NCBI GenBank assembly: GCA_000818945.1
Contig: KN805385.1
Span: 597,671 to 661,670, forward strand
DNA length: 64,000 nt
Reading direction: 5' to 3'
Source of the DNA: Schizochytrium sp. CCTCC M209059
Taxonomy: Eukaryota; Sar; Bigyra; Thraustochytrida; Thraustochytriidae
The translations under genes were made by a program, and so were the position numbers. The notes under the pieces were generated by a model. That model worked only from the letters and a program-made list of their open reading frames with translations. It was not told where the DNA came from and ran no database searches. The stretch's first letter is position 1. The number at the start of each line of letters is the position of its first letter. Shown here piece by piece: positions 47,008 through 57,270 of the stretch.

Positions 47008-47685
47008 CTAGAACGAGAATGAAGACGATGCCTGGAGGCACACAGAAACAGCTAGCACGGAGGCGAAGAAACTCGAAATGACGCGGCCCGCAGGCGAGAA
47101 ACACTCTCCGTCGTCGGGAACAATGACCACCTTATAATTCTCAAAGTAAGGTGGCTTGATGGCGTTGAGAAAAGTTTCCGAGTCATTGAAGACCTTTTTC
47201 GGAATGATCACCTGGCGCTCGTCGCTTGGCTCGTGGAACCCAATTTCCCAGTCTGGGGCCGGATTCGAGGCATTCATCAATGAGTTTGCAATACCAATGC
47301 TGACGCCGCATCGCTCAAGATCGAGCTCAAAGAGAGCATCCGCAAGCGATTGGCAGACGCGAATCTCTGGCTCTGCGACATTTGACAGCGTAAAGGTCGG
47401 TTGCTCCGGATGGCACCCAAAACAGAAAAAGTGCTCCAGTAAAGGGTACTCGCGAAGACAGCTTGCGCTCAGCGTCTCACTGTAAACTCCAAGAATGGTG
47501 CTGTCATGCCCAGACACGCAGCAGGAGAGCGTATTAAACTTGTAGCACTGCATCAGAGAAGGGTCGGGCTTGGCCGGCACGTCTTGCGTCAGCTTGCAAT
47601 TTTCATCATGCTGCGCAAGACACGACAGTGGCGCAGACACCACAAAGACAAGCGCCGTTAGCACGAGCTGCGCTCTCGACGCCAT
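47008..47685 (-). CDS. Folate-receptor-like secreted protein, probably GPI-anchored
   Basis: 225 residues from the ATG at 47685, chosen because it begins a clean signal peptide (MASRAQLVLTALVFVVSA, cleavage near Ala-25). The rest has about 13 Cys, including the pair in LSCCVSG and the FFCFGCHPEQP block, a spacing typical of folate-receptor/HHIP-type domains in protists. The last 20 residues are hydrophobic after a short polar stretch (GRVISSFFASVLAVSVCLQ), which fits a GPI signal. If so the product is a cell-surface protein. Ligand binding is not predicted; residues that contact folate in mammals were not identified. The longer frame to 47787 adds an implausible leader. Confidence 0.55.
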   Translation of the reverse strand: MASRAQLVLTALVFVVSAPLSCLAQHDENCKLTQDVPAKPDPSLMQCYKFNTLSCCVSGHDSTILGVYSETLSASCLREYPLLEHFFCFGCHPEQPTFTLSNVAEPEIRVCQSLADALFELDLERCGVSIGIANSLMNASNPAPDWEIGFHEPSDERQVIIPKKVFNDSETFLNAIKPPYFENYKVVIVPDDGECFSPAGRVISSFFASVLAVSVCLQASSSFSF

Positions 47686-48152
47686 TGTGATTTGTGCAAG
47701 AGAACAAGAAAGTATCGTTTCTCTTGGTGCAGGATGCAATGCTTGCCAGCTTTCCTTTGCGCGAGGGGCAGACCCTTGCGCCCGCAAAGCAGACGCACAA
47801 GAGGTCTTGCGGCTCGACTTTGTTTGTTTGTTTGTTTCTATGTTTCTATGTTTCTATGTTTATGCTTGTGGGGACGGTCCTTGCTCTTTTCCTTTGCCAA
47901 AAATCTCACTCTTACTCAAGTTATACACGCTCGTTCAAGCTGAAAAAAAGAGCATGTAGGCAAAGGTATAAGTGAGAATAAAGAAAAGTTAGAGAGATAG
48001 ACAGCGCGCCGTAGAGTAAAAAGTTTACCGTTGAGAGCGAGGACACATGGCGGACCCGGTGTGTACCCGACATCACGTCGACTCTGTGGGAGTCAGCCGT
48101 GTCTTTTTTATGCACTGCAAGTAGGCTGGTTCGCCTTAATTATCACATATGT
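47686..48152. other. Intergenic region ending at a palindrome and tandem repeat
   Basis: 5' flank of the folate-receptor-like gene. TTTG and TTTCTATG short repeats lie near 47820-47860. A perfect 12-bp palindrome, TCACATATGTGA (48143-48154), abuts the GACA array. Confidence 0.5.
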
Positions 48153-48335
<183 letters not shown>

Positions 48336-48460
48336 CTTGTGGCTGAAATACCGGCAAGTAAATGATATCAATGGATGCACTTGCTTATTTTCCGAATATA
48401 ATTTTTACGACTGCAGATCGAAGAACTGAAGATGCGGGATCATTTGGGAAAATCTACCAT

Positions 48461-51400
48461 CTAGCTATCGGATGCTTCGCGCTTGCTCGGAATGAGCGAG
48501 TAGTGATCGTGCGTTTCGTGCAGGGACTCAAAGTCGTCAATGTTTGTGAAGACCGGCAAAAGGCTCGGATCGACCGCGTCTGGAGGCGGCAAAGGCACAG
48601 CATCGGGTGCGCGTGAAAAAGCAGGACCCGCTGACCGCACAGAGACGACGCGCAAAGTACTTGTCGCTGTAGGTAGCAACCACCGCTTGTAAGCGGCCAC
48701 CACATCTTGGCGTGTAAGACCAAAGAGACTGAAAGCTTCGCGCCGCGTCGTGTGCCACTCGTACGAGTGGTCAGCAATCGTCTCCCACAGTCTCCTCGAT
48801 TCGTCGCTGAGATTATTGTCTTCCTCGAGCTTGAGTTCTACGGCAGTCCGAAGGTGGTCTTCGAAATGCTCCTCGTCAAGTTCTTCCTCGAGAAATGTGA
48901 GAAAAGATTGCATAAAGGCGAAAACGTGCGCCTCCAGCTCATCGCCCGTGTGCGTGTCCGACGTGACGCGAACAACGTAACCGAGCACCTTGTGCGTGTA
49001 ACGCATGCTGCACGAAACAGAGTAACCAAGCTGGTGCTTTGTCCGAAGTGTGTCGTACATGGGTTCCTCCATGAGTTCCTCGATGAGGTCTACCAAGACG
49101 CGGTCACGCAGCTGGTCCTCACCAATCTGAAAATACATTTCAAGCGAGGTGTTGCCGTTGTTCGGATCGCGGCAGGGCCGCTCGATGCGTAGGGCCTCGC
49201 CGGGGGCAAGTCGGATCACAGGTTGTCGTGGGAAGAGTGCGCGCTCGAGAGTGGCGCTTGCCTGATATGCCTCGATGCGGCTCGCAATAATTCCATGCAA
49301 AGAGGCGGCGTCAGTCTCCACCACGTTACCACAAATGAGGCCATCCACGAAGACCTGGCTCAGCACCTGCTCGCGCACGAGGGCAAGCATGCCTTCGTGG
49401 GTCTGCAAGGCGGGGTCATCGAGCGCTTCGATGAGGGTCTCCGCATCAAATGTTCGAGGTTTGAGCACGCGCAGCCGCATGTTGACTGCATGATGTCCCG
49501 TCTTCAGGTTGAGGTTGCGGTAAAAGCGCAATAAGGACTCGCGTCGCATCGCGTAGCGGCGCGCCGTGTCGGCAGGATTTTTGTTGAGCTCATGGCGGAA
49601 GATATGGCGAAGGACAATGTCAACAAGCGTGAAGATACGGTCCGTAAAGCCCGTGAAGCGGACGAGCATGCCTGAATCAGACTTGCGGATTTTGTAGTCA
49701 AGACCAGCCATCGATGCCATGTAGGCCTCATTGGTCAATTCGTCACCAATGAGGTTGATGAAGAGCGCGCTCGCGACCGACAAAAGGGGGGACCGCATCG
49801 TGGCATTGTCACTTCCACAAACAATGTTGAGCGAAATTTCAACCTTTGGCGTGGCAAACGCGCGGCTGTGCAACCAGTACATTTCCACTTGCTCAGATGA
49901 GCATGACGCAAGTCTCGGCTCGTAAAAGTGCGCAAACTCCGGGCAGCGATTGGCGACCGATTCGGAATGGCGTAGATCAAAAAGTCGCATGGCCGCAGCC
50001 GTGAGCTGCTGCCACCCTCGCTCAGACTTGCCGCCGGCAATGATTTCGATCTTTTGCATCTGCGAGGTTTTCAGATTAAAAACGTCGATCGTCGAGTCTA
50101 CCTCACGCGAGAACCAAGCAGTCGCGAGCGTTTCATCCAACTTGAACCAGCGCAGGGTGTCCTCAATATCGTCCTCGACAGCAACCTCAATCTGCTGTGT
50201 CATGGCATTGAAGCACTGCACAAAACCGTAAGCCCAACCAGAGGTGGTTTGGACACGCACAAAGCTTCCGACGAGAGGATGCAAGGCCTCTTCGGAGGGG
50301 AACTCGCGCAGTGAGAGATCCTTGGGTACGTAGGGATTGGGTTCTGGAATGTGCAGACCTGACGAAGACCTTGCTGGCTCCACCGTTTTGGCATGCACTT
50401 CTGCGCCAGCGAGGGCGTCTTGCCACGACTGCAAGGTCGGCTCATCGATCCTTCGAATCCAGAATCGGGTGCCAAAGTACGGTTCTTCAAGAGGTACGAG
50501 GTCCGGCATCAGCGCCGGATTTCCCGGGAAATCCTCTTTGCGCAAGGGCTGCGTTGATTCTTGCGCCGCTTCTGCGCTTGCATCGCTGGCTTCTTCATCT
50601 CCGTCGTCCTCGTCCTCGTCCTCGTCCTCATCATCGTCGTCCTCGTCATCATCGTCGTTTTTGTCATCTTTGTTTCCGTCGCCGTCACTGTCGTCGTCGT
50701 CATCATCGCCGTGGTCGGCACAACCGTCCTGGTCTTTGAAGTCGCGATCACGACCAAAAAAGCTCGAAACGAGATCGATACGCACATTCTCTGGGGTAAA
50801 GTAAGCAATGAGCGCTTCGATTTCCTCCGGCTTCCACTCCTTTAAAAGATAAGGACCCGTCAGGAGATCGCGACGAGCAAGTTGGCGGTACGCGAGCATG
50901 AGCCCGCTGAGTTCCTGGACTTGGTCTTCCGGGTCCGACTCCTCGAGAAAGCGGTAATCGACCTCGGCCAAGGAGGCCATCTCTTCGAAAACCTCACGTT
51001 GAGGCCCGACCGCGCGAAGGAGGCCAATGTACTCCATGACAAGGGCAACAACTTGCTTCCATTCGCACATGCCCTTTTGCGTGAGCGTCATCTGCACCGG
51101 AAAGAGCATACACGCCGTATTGGTTTCGTAGCCGCCATTGTCGCTTCCCGCCATAAGAGAAGTCGCCCAACCGCGCGACTTGGCAATGGAAAGAATGCTT
51201 CCCTTTGACTCGTGGCCGATTAAATGACAAAGGAATTCGTGTGGCTTTGATTTGTAAGCCGCAAGCTGAGTCGGAATTTGCCACGTCAAGCGAAGCTGAT
51301 GTACATCCCTGATGGGGACGATGAAATGCACACACTGCAGTGAGACGCGTTCTTCGAGAAGAAGCTCCATGGGCGCATCGACGCCCACTTCGCGGACGGC

Positions 51401-52579
51401 TGCCGTTGGGCCTTGAAAAGGAAAGCCAAACTCAGCAATTGTGGGTGGCCGAAATTGCTGCGCTTGCTCCGGATTCTGTGGGCTGCTATCACTTTCACTG
51501 TTCTCGTCTCCGTCCGCAGAGGCGGCAGGGTCTTGTTCGGGGCAGGCCCTAATACAGCTGCACTGTTCGACGACGAGGCGTTCAAGCTCATCAAGAGAGA
51601 GCGGAGCGCAAATGACGAGCTTGAGGTTCGGTGCCACGTAATACTTGTTGTAGAATTCGCGAAGTTTTTTTAACGGGTCTACGCCTGCGGCCGCGGGGTC
51701 CTCGCGTAGGGAACGGAGGTTGCCCCAGCCGAAGAGACTCAGCGGGTGGCCCTTGCGAGCTGTGCGGCAAAGGACCTCTTGCACACGACTAGCCTCACTG
51801 CTCCGAGAGAGCTGAAACTCACTCTCAATTGCGTTAAGTTCGCGATCAACGGCGTCCTCGAGCATGAGGGGCGACACGAAGAACTGCGCAAAGATGTCGA
51901 GAGCCTCGGCGAGAGCACTTACTTTTGTCGTAAAGTAAAATGTAGTTTGCTCGCCCTCGGTGTACGCGTTGGACTCGCCGCCTGTGCGCGAGATGAAGGC
52001 GTCAAATGCGTTTTCGGTCGGGTGTTTTTCTGATCCCATAAAGAGCATGTGCTCGAGAAAGTGCGCTAGACCTTGGCATTCCTCTGGGTCGAAGAAAGAG
52101 CCCGCACCAACGCTCGCGCACACGGCCGCGCGACGTTTTCGTCCGCCGCTGTCGGCGAACCCCTCGTCGCCACTCTCGCCGCCATTGTTGCTGCTGCTAC
52201 CGCTGCTGTTGCTGGCCTCGGCTCCGTTCTCCTCGTCACTCTCCTCGCCTTTTTGGTCCTGCTCTGGCCCGTCTACTTCTTCGTTGTCGTCCTCCTCCTC
52301 GTCGTCATTATCTTTTCCGTCTTCGTCTTCGTCTTCGTCTTCGCCGTCGTTCTCGTCTTCGTCTTCGTGATCGTCTTCATCCTCGTCCTCCTCCTCGTCG
52401 CCTTGCGCGGCGTACGTGTCGGAGATGAGCAGGCACTCGAGCCCGTTCGCCTTGAGGGTGACGAGCTTGTACAGCTTCTCGTCCGTCTCCGGCCGCGTCG
52501 CGTCCAGGTCCGGTCCCACCTCCACCGCTGCGTCGCCGGCAGCGACGGCGTCCTCGCGCGGAGCCTCCCATGCCTCCAT
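48461..52579 (-). CDS. NRDC: Nardilysin-like M16 metalloprotease with two acidic insertions
   Basis: 1372 residues from the ATG at 52579; codons upstream start with TTG only. The M16 zinc motif reads HFLEH (173-177), with the third ligand at E254 in AIESEF, and E176 is the expected catalytic base. Immediately before HFLEH lies a roughly 100-residue acidic stretch (Asp/Glu runs, about 60-125), the hallmark that separates nardilysin from insulysin. A second acidic tract (nt about 50600-50730) interrupts the second half. Later blocks include EEPMYDTLRTKHQLGYSV, the family segment near the C-terminus. Nardilysins cleave at dibasic sites or act as scaffolds. The start here shows no clear mitochondrial presequence. 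Insulysin with added acidic tracts is the alternative. Confidence 0.82.
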   Translation of the reverse strand: MEAWEAPREDAVAAGDAAVEVGPDLDATRPETDEKLYKLVTLKANGLECLLISDTYAAQGDEEEDEDEDDHEDEDENDGEDEDEDEDGKDNDDEEEDDNEEVDGPEQDQKGEESDEENGAEASNSSGSSSNNGGESGDEGFADSGGRKRRAAVCASVGAGSFFDPEECQGLAHFLEHMLFMGSEKHPTENAFDAFISRTGGESNAYTEGEQTTFYFTTKVSALAEALDIFAQFFVSPLMLEDAVDRELNAIESEFQLSRSSEASRVQEVLCRTARKGHPLSLFGWGNLRSLREDPAAAGVDPLKKLREFYNKYYVAPNLKLVICAPLSLDELERLVVEQCSCIRACPEQDPAASADGDENSESDSSPQNPEQAQQFRPPTIAEFGFPFQGPTAAVREVGVDAPMELLLEERVSLQCVHFIVPIRDVHQLRLTWQIPTQLAAYKSKPHEFLCHLIGHESKGSILSIAKSRGWATSLMAGSDNGGYETNTACMLFPVQMTLTQKGMCEWKQVVALVMEYIGLLRAVGPQREVFEEMASLAEVDYRFLEESDPEDQVQELSGLMLAYRQLARRDLLTGPYLLKEWKPEEIEALIAYFTPENVRIDLVSSFFGRDRDFKDQDGCADHGDDDDDDSDGDGNKDDKNDDDDEDDDDEDEDEDEDDGDEEASDASAEAAQESTQPLRKEDFPGNPALMPDLVPLEEPYFGTRFWIRRIDEPTLQSWQDALAGAEVHAKTVEPARSSSGLHIPEPNPYVPKDLSLREFPSEEALHPLVGSFVRVQTTSGWAYGFVQCFNAMTQQIEVAVEDDIEDTLRWFKLDETLATAWFSREVDSTIDVFNLKTSQMQKIEIIAGGKSERGWQQLTAAAMRLFDLRHSESVANRCPEFAHFYEPRLASCSSEQVEMYWLHSRAFATPKVEISLNIVCGSDNATMRSPLLSVASALFINLIGDELTNEAYMASMAGLDYKIRKSDSGMLVRFTGFTDRIFTLVDIVLRHIFRHELNKNPADTARRYAMRRESLLRFYRNLNLKTGHHAVNMRLRVLKPRTFDAETLIEALDDPALQTHEGMLALVREQVLSQVFVDGLICGNVVETDAASLHGIIASRIEAYQASATLERALFPRQPVIRLAPGEALRIERPCRDPNNGNTSLEMYFQIGEDQLRDRVLVDLIEELMEEPMYDTLRTKHQLGYSVSCSMRYTHKVLGYVVRVTSDTHTGDELEAHVFAFMQSFLTFLEEELDEEHFEDHLRTAVELKLEEDNNLSDESRRLWETIADHSYEWHTTRREAFSLFGLTRQDVVAAYKRWLLPTATSTLRVVSVRSAGPAFSRAPDAVPLPPPDAVDPSLLPVFTNIDDFESLHETHDHYSLIPSKREASDS

Positions 52580-53314
52580 CCTCGCGCCCTCTGCCGACCG
52601 CGACGGACGCCGAGCGGAGAAGCGTCTTTGCAGCTCGCGCGCCGCGACCAACGAGACGAAACGAGCACCGCGACTAGCACTGCGAACAAGAGACAACAGG
52701 CCAGAGTATCTAGGCCTAGGTCCGAGGAGGACGAGGAAATCCCCGACAGGGCCACGGCGCGGGGGAAGCTCGGCGGAGGGATGGACAAGAATTCACGGTC
52801 AGGCAGGGGCAAGAAGGTTGTGGTCCAAGACGGGCAACTTGGAGGGAAAATGAGAGCGCTACGTGCAAAAAATACTGTAGACCTTAGCTCGTCAACGTCA
52901 ACGGCCTATGGTAGTGGACACCCATGATTGTGCGCTTGCAGCCGGTACGAGGCTGGCCTACAGGCGCACAGTGGCGGCGAATCGCGGAAAAGAAAAGAGT
53001 GTGGCGTGTAAAGGTGTGCGGCATGTTCTATTCGTAGAAAAGCTGAGCTGTGGTGATAATGAGGCCATATACCGCCGCTACTGGCCACCTCCTCGACAAA
53101 GCCTGGTCTTGGGACTTTTCGACGAGATGACGTCGTACACGGTATATATATATACGCCAAATGGCAGGTGCGATACATACCTGTCCGGGTGCACAGAGAG
53201 AGCGAGCCACCAGGCTATCTCTGTCTAGGCCCTAACACAACGTTGGTAAGCCGCCAAAGAGGAAATCCAAATTGGAGAGAAATCCGCATCTGACCGAAGG
53301 CTTGCTGAGGAATC
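52580..53314. other. Intergenic region upstream of the nardilysin-like gene
   Basis: The promoter region for the minus-strand protease and 3' flank of RNA cyclase. It holds a TAGGCCTA palindrome (52711-52718) and a (TA)n TATA-like tract. No gene was recognised. Confidence 0.5.
53143..53154 (-). promoter_or_regulatory. (TA)n TATA-like tract
   Basis: A 12-base TATATATATATA run about 560 bases upstream of the protease ATG. It could be a TATA element with a long 5' UTR, or simply a dinucleotide repeat. Confidence 0.25.
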
Positions 53315-54502
53315 CTAGCTTGTGGAGGAAGCCCAGCTTGCTGCAGAAAGCCCAGCACCCTGACATGTCACAAGCCAGCTAGAGGTCGGTGACGTGGACG
53401 CTGAAGAAGAAGGGGGCTCAAGCTTAACAATAGCAAAGCTAGCTCCTGTCATTTTCGAGGCAACCCATATGGCCGCCTGGGTATGTAATGAGAGCGGCCC
53501 GCAGCGCATGCTCGAGGTGCCCTCCGCAAGTGCCATGAATATGATCAGTTGGTCTTGAGCATACTCATCCACGCAGCCATTATGCGCTAATTCCGCGAGA
53601 AGTCCTTGTGCAGCAAGTTTCCCTGCCTGCTCGGCTCCCACACCTGATTCGACCCGGGCAGATGCACTGAGACGATGACCTGACGCTGTGACGACAACAA
53701 GAAGAATGCCAGCGTGCGTCCCCGAGGCACGAGAGGAAGAAGTCGCGACCGATTGCTTGAGCGGGAGTTCGAGATGCTCGAGCGATTCTCTGGCTGCTTC
53801 AAACATGAGCTCGATGTGCGTGTCAAAGCACTTTTCGCTTGCCCACAGGTGCACCTCGATGTGCACCGGCGCACCACGCTCTTCGAAAATAAATGGAGAC
53901 AAAGGAAAGCCTGATGGTGGTGCGCGAACATGCACACGTAGCTCACCCCCACCGCGAGGGAAAAACCCTCGTCGAACGAGTTCAAACTCAATGGTCGATG
54001 GCCCAAGACCTGCTTTGACCAGAGTTGGCTGGAGCACATGTAGGAGAAAATCAGCCGGCGGTGCGGCCATGACATCTGTACCACCACGACAAAGGAGAAC
54101 GCTTGGCCGATTAGCAAAGAGTAGCACGGGAACGACAGCTTGCGCAATAAGCGCACAACTCCCAGAGGTTTTTGCGTCTGCGACCATTTCGTCGTGCCCT
54201 GCTAATGCACTTGCACACGGTTCGAGCTCGACTTCGTTCGAGCCGACTTCGCAGCCTCGCAGCGTGCCGCCACATGCAGCTGCGACGGTTTGCAGACCCA
54301 CTTTGTGCTGGGCTCGGAATCCTGGCTTGGGGCGTTTTCCACGCACTTTACTTATACGCAGACGCTGGCCTGTGATAGCGGCAAGCGCAGCCGAATTTCG
54401 AAGAATTTGCCCGCCACCCTCGAGCACAGATCCGTCGAGCTCGATAAAGTCTTTTTCGTCCTTTGCTGCGACCTCATCGCCAAGGTTTACGATTGCACTC
54501 AT
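53315..54502 (-). CDS. RTCA: RNA 3'-terminal phosphate cyclase
   Basis: 395 residues. The start is LDGSVLEGGGQILRNSAAL, the conserved cyclase opening, followed by RISKVRGKRPKPGFRAQH and then GGTDV, FFPRGGGE and the AQDQLIIFMALAEGTSS block. The catalytic His lies in PLSLHTQAAIW near the C-terminus. The enzyme uses ATP to turn RNA 3'-phosphates into 2',3'-cyclic phosphates through a covalent His-AMP, in the nucleoplasm or cytosol. All signature blocks are present in order, so I expect it to be active. A C-terminal Ser/Pro-rich tail of about 25 residues is extra. It is divergent from the GT90 gene across a 750-bp gap. Confidence 0.92.
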   Translation of the reverse strand: MSAIVNLGDEVAAKDEKDFIELDGSVLEGGGQILRNSAALAAITGQRLRISKVRGKRPKPGFRAQHKVGLQTVAAACGGTLRGCEVGSNEVELEPCASALAGHDEMVADAKTSGSCALIAQAVVPVLLFANRPSVLLCRGGTDVMAAPPADFLLHVLQPTLVKAGLGPSTIEFELVRRGFFPRGGGELRVHVRAPPSGFPLSPFIFEERGAPVHIEVHLWASEKCFDTHIELMFEAARESLEHLELPLKQSVATSSSRASGTHAGILLVVVTASGHRLSASARVESGVGAEQAGKLAAQGLLAELAHNGCVDEYAQDQLIIFMALAEGTSSMRCGPLSLHTQAAIWVASKMTGASFAIVKLEPPSSSASTSPTSSWLVTCQGAGLSAASWASSTS

Positions 54503-55254
54503 TTTACGTCGATGGAAGGTCTACGTGCTCAAGCGCTGCTTGGGAACTCTGCTTCAAGGACACGTTTGGTGAGCAAGTTGACTTCCTTCTCGTGCGACGT
54601 TTTCTTCTTTATTTCTCTTTTGCGACGCTGTGCTGTGCATACGCTTTTGCTGGATCTCGTTTTCCCTCCCTCGCTTGACTTTTTGCGCGCTCCGTGAACG
54701 TGCCGCGACCGTGCCGTCCTGGTACCGCGTGCCGCGACCGTGCCATCCTGGTACCGTGTGCTCGCGTCAAGTCTCGAAGAAGCTAAACACCGTCGAGCAC
54801 AGACTAGACTTGCCTTCGTACCGGCCTCGTCACCGGCCTCTTCCCGGCGTTTTCCACCAATCTTCTTCTCCCTCACCAAGCTCTTTTGCTCGTCCTCCTC
54901 GTTGTCGTCCTTGGCCTTCTCAACGTCACAAGAGCCTTGCTGCCTCGAGATGAGATACTCGCGGCGTGGCGCCTGGCGCCTGCGCAGACCTCGAGGTGGA
55001 GGTCACCATCGCCGTCTTCTGCCGCGAGCCGAGAGCTGACGTCTGCAGCTGCCTCGAGGTCGTGGGACGTCAAGAAAGTCGAAGCGAAAGTCGTAGGAGG
55101 TCAAGAAGGTCGAAGGCTGTTGTTTTTGCTGCCTTGCGCGGGCGACTAAAGGGCAAAAACCTTTGGCGGACACAGCGCGCGCGAGGGCCCCGTGCGCAGC
55201 GGCGGCGGAGAGGACGGGGGCGGCGCAAGCAGCGACGACGGAGACTGCGCCGCG
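54503..55254. other. Divergent intergenic region with a duplicated 29-mer
   Basis: It lies between the starts of RTCA (-) and the GT90 gene (+). Besides the duplication at 54699-54756, short AAGTCGAAG-type repeats occur near 55070-55110. No coding match was seen. Confidence 0.55.
54699..54756. repeat. Two tandem copies of a 29-bp unit
   Basis: 54699-54727 and 54728-54756 are identical except one base (G to A). The unit contains the palindromic GGTACC and a CCGCG core. Confidence 0.9.
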
Positions 55255-57270
55255 ATGGCTGATCTCAGCGGCAAAGCGTTCTTGCGCGGCATCCACGCGC
55301 CGGAGAAGGAGCAGCACGAGGCCTTTAGGAATGGCGTGCCGCTCTTCGACTCCGTCGAGGCGTGCCTCGCGTGGATGAGGGAAAACGCCAAGTACGGGTC
55401 GAACCCGGCAGACCCGACGCTGCGACACATTTTCACGCACGCCGTGGACTGGGACCAGGTCAATGAGTACCTGCTGCGAGAGCTGCGCGCTCACAGCCCC
55501 AAACGGCTGCACCCAGAGGGAGAGCAATACTATCTTGCGCGTACCAAGAGGGCGCAAGAGAATGGCTACGAAGGTGAAGGCGAAGGCGGAGGCGACGAGG
55601 CGTGGGAAACGTCGCGACCAAACCGCTTTCCGAGTAACTTTGAGCTCAAGCCTGTCTTGGAACAGCTGGATGCGCGTCTCGATCTTCCATTCCACGCCCG
55701 CACAAACCGCGCCTCGACGCTCAACACACTCAATTACCTCTTTAACCACATGCGATGCGGCATCTTCATCTTGATCGAGGATAATGAGCTTCGCATGTTT
55801 GTCCCGTTCGTCAATCGTAATTACCGAAACAACTGGAGCCAGTACCTCAAGACGGATCCGCCCAATATGACGGACTACTTTAATCTGAAGCGCAAGTACT
55901 ATCGAAAGGAGAACATTTTACCCGTGGAGAGGTGGTGGGCCAACGGCAATATCATTTGCAACGAGGAGAGTCGTCCTGGGGAGCGGCACTCTCAGATTTG
56001 GGGAGACAATCTTTTGGCTCCATTCAAACACATGTTGGAAACTCTTTGCCGCGAGCGTTGCGTTCCGGATTGCGAATTTTTCTTCAATAAACGCGACCAT
56101 CCGCAGCTTAAGGCGAACCTCACGGAGCCGTACGATTTCTGTTTTGACGTGCGCGACAAGGACCTCGAGCGCGAAAAATACGCGTCGTACGCGCCCATCG
56201 TCTCCTTCTACTGCAGCCCCAAGTTCGCGGACCTCCCTGTGCCCACGACGGAAGACTGGGCATCGGCCATTGGTCAAGTGTTCCCTTCGTCCTTTATTCC
56301 GGACGCACGCACGCGCGAACTGCGCAAACCAGGCGATATGTTCCTCAAGGACAATTTTGAAAAGTTTCACAAGGACTGGAGCGAAAAAGTGAACACGTGC
56401 TTTTTCCGCGGTAACGCCACGGGAGGTGGGACGACGCCCGAAACGAACCAGCGCCTGCGCCTTTCCAAACTGTGTAGCGAGTGGAAACTCACGGGCACGA
56501 ACAGCCGCGGACCGTCTGACCCGCCTCTTTTGGATGCGGGTTTCATCAAGGAAAATGTTCGCGACAAGAAGCTCTTTGGGGAGCCAATGCGCTTTACGCG
56601 CAAGGAGGAACTTGGCGTCAGCGGTGTCAATTATGTAGACATGTACAAGCAGGGTCGCTACAAGTACATTCTCTATGTGGAGGGCCATTGCGCTGCCAAT
56701 CGGTACTCGTTCTTGATGCGGCTCGGTAGCGTCATTCTCAAGGTGGAATCGGAATGCGAGGCTTCGGAGATGTGGTTCTTTCCGCTGCTCAAGCCGTACG
56801 AGGGATCTCGCGAAAACAATATTGATGTGCAGGCGGGCGTGCTCGGCGCGGACCACGTTCCCGTGCGCGCAGATTTGTCGAACCTTCGCGATCAGATTCT
56901 CTGGTGTCGCGAGAACGACGCTGCGTGCCGGCAGATTGCCGAGAATGCACGCCAAAAGTATCAGCGTTGCTTGTCCAAAGATATTATCTTGGATTATTTG
57001 CAGGTGATGACGCTCAAGATCGCGAAACGCTTTGAGCGTGCACCCTCGTGGTGGAAGGTTCCGGAGCCGCTTGCTCTGCCGCCGAACAAGGCGCCTTCGG
57101 AGCGCAAGTGCGCACGAGATCCAGTCACGGGTGACTTTATTTACTGTCGGCGCTGTACAATTGAGCGAGAGCGTGGAGACGCGCATCACGATCAGATCGG
57201 AGAGAAGCGCCGCGGAGGGATGTACGACGAGGGGAGTGGAGGCCGCGATCGTAAGCAACGTCGGTATTAG
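55255..57270 (+). CDS. GT90/CAP10-type glycosyltransferase, giant-virus-like form
   Basis: 671 residues from the ATG at 55255; the frame upstream begins with GTG. No signal peptide or membrane segment is visible. The C-terminal half matches the CAP10/O-glucosyltransferase fold. KYILYVEGHCAANRYSFLMR (about 471-490) corresponds to the donor-binding block, followed by LGSVILKVESECEASEMWFF. Earlier come FNKRDHPQLK, LTEPYDFCFD and TCFFRGNATGGG (R385-G386-N387). The tail has a Cys-x12-Cys-x2-Cys group that could bind zinc. The collinear blocks resemble cytosolic GT90 proteins I recall from nucleocytoplasmic large DNA viruses more than the ER-lumenal POGLUT enzymes. That is memory-based and untested. 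The role would be protein or glycan glucosylation/xylosylation; the acceptor is unknown. Confidence 0.65.
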   Translation: MADLSGKAFLRGIHAPEKEQHEAFRNGVPLFDSVEACLAWMRENAKYGSNPADPTLRHIFTHAVDWDQVNEYLLRELRAHSPKRLHPEGEQYYLARTKRAQENGYEGEGEGGGDEAWETSRPNRFPSNFELKPVLEQLDARLDLPFHARTNRASTLNTLNYLFNHMRCGIFILIEDNELRMFVPFVNRNYRNNWSQYLKTDPPNMTDYFNLKRKYYRKENILPVERWWANGNIICNEESRPGERHSQIWGDNLLAPFKHMLETLCRERCVPDCEFFFNKRDHPQLKANLTEPYDFCFDVRDKDLEREKYASYAPIVSFYCSPKFADLPVPTTEDWASAIGQVFPSSFIPDARTRELRKPGDMFLKDNFEKFHKDWSEKVNTCFFRGNATGGGTTPETNQRLRLSKLCSEWKLTGTNSRGPSDPPLLDAGFIKENVRDKKLFGEPMRFTRKEELGVSGVNYVDMYKQGRYKYILYVEGHCAANRYSFLMRLGSVILKVESECEASEMWFFPLLKPYEGSRENNIDVQAGVLGADHVPVRADLSNLRDQILWCRENDAACRQIAENARQKYQRCLSKDIILDYLQVMTLKIAKRFERAPSWWKVPEPLALPPNKAPSERKCARDPVTGDFIYCRRCTIERERGDAHHDQIGEKRRGGMYDEGSGGRDRKQRRY

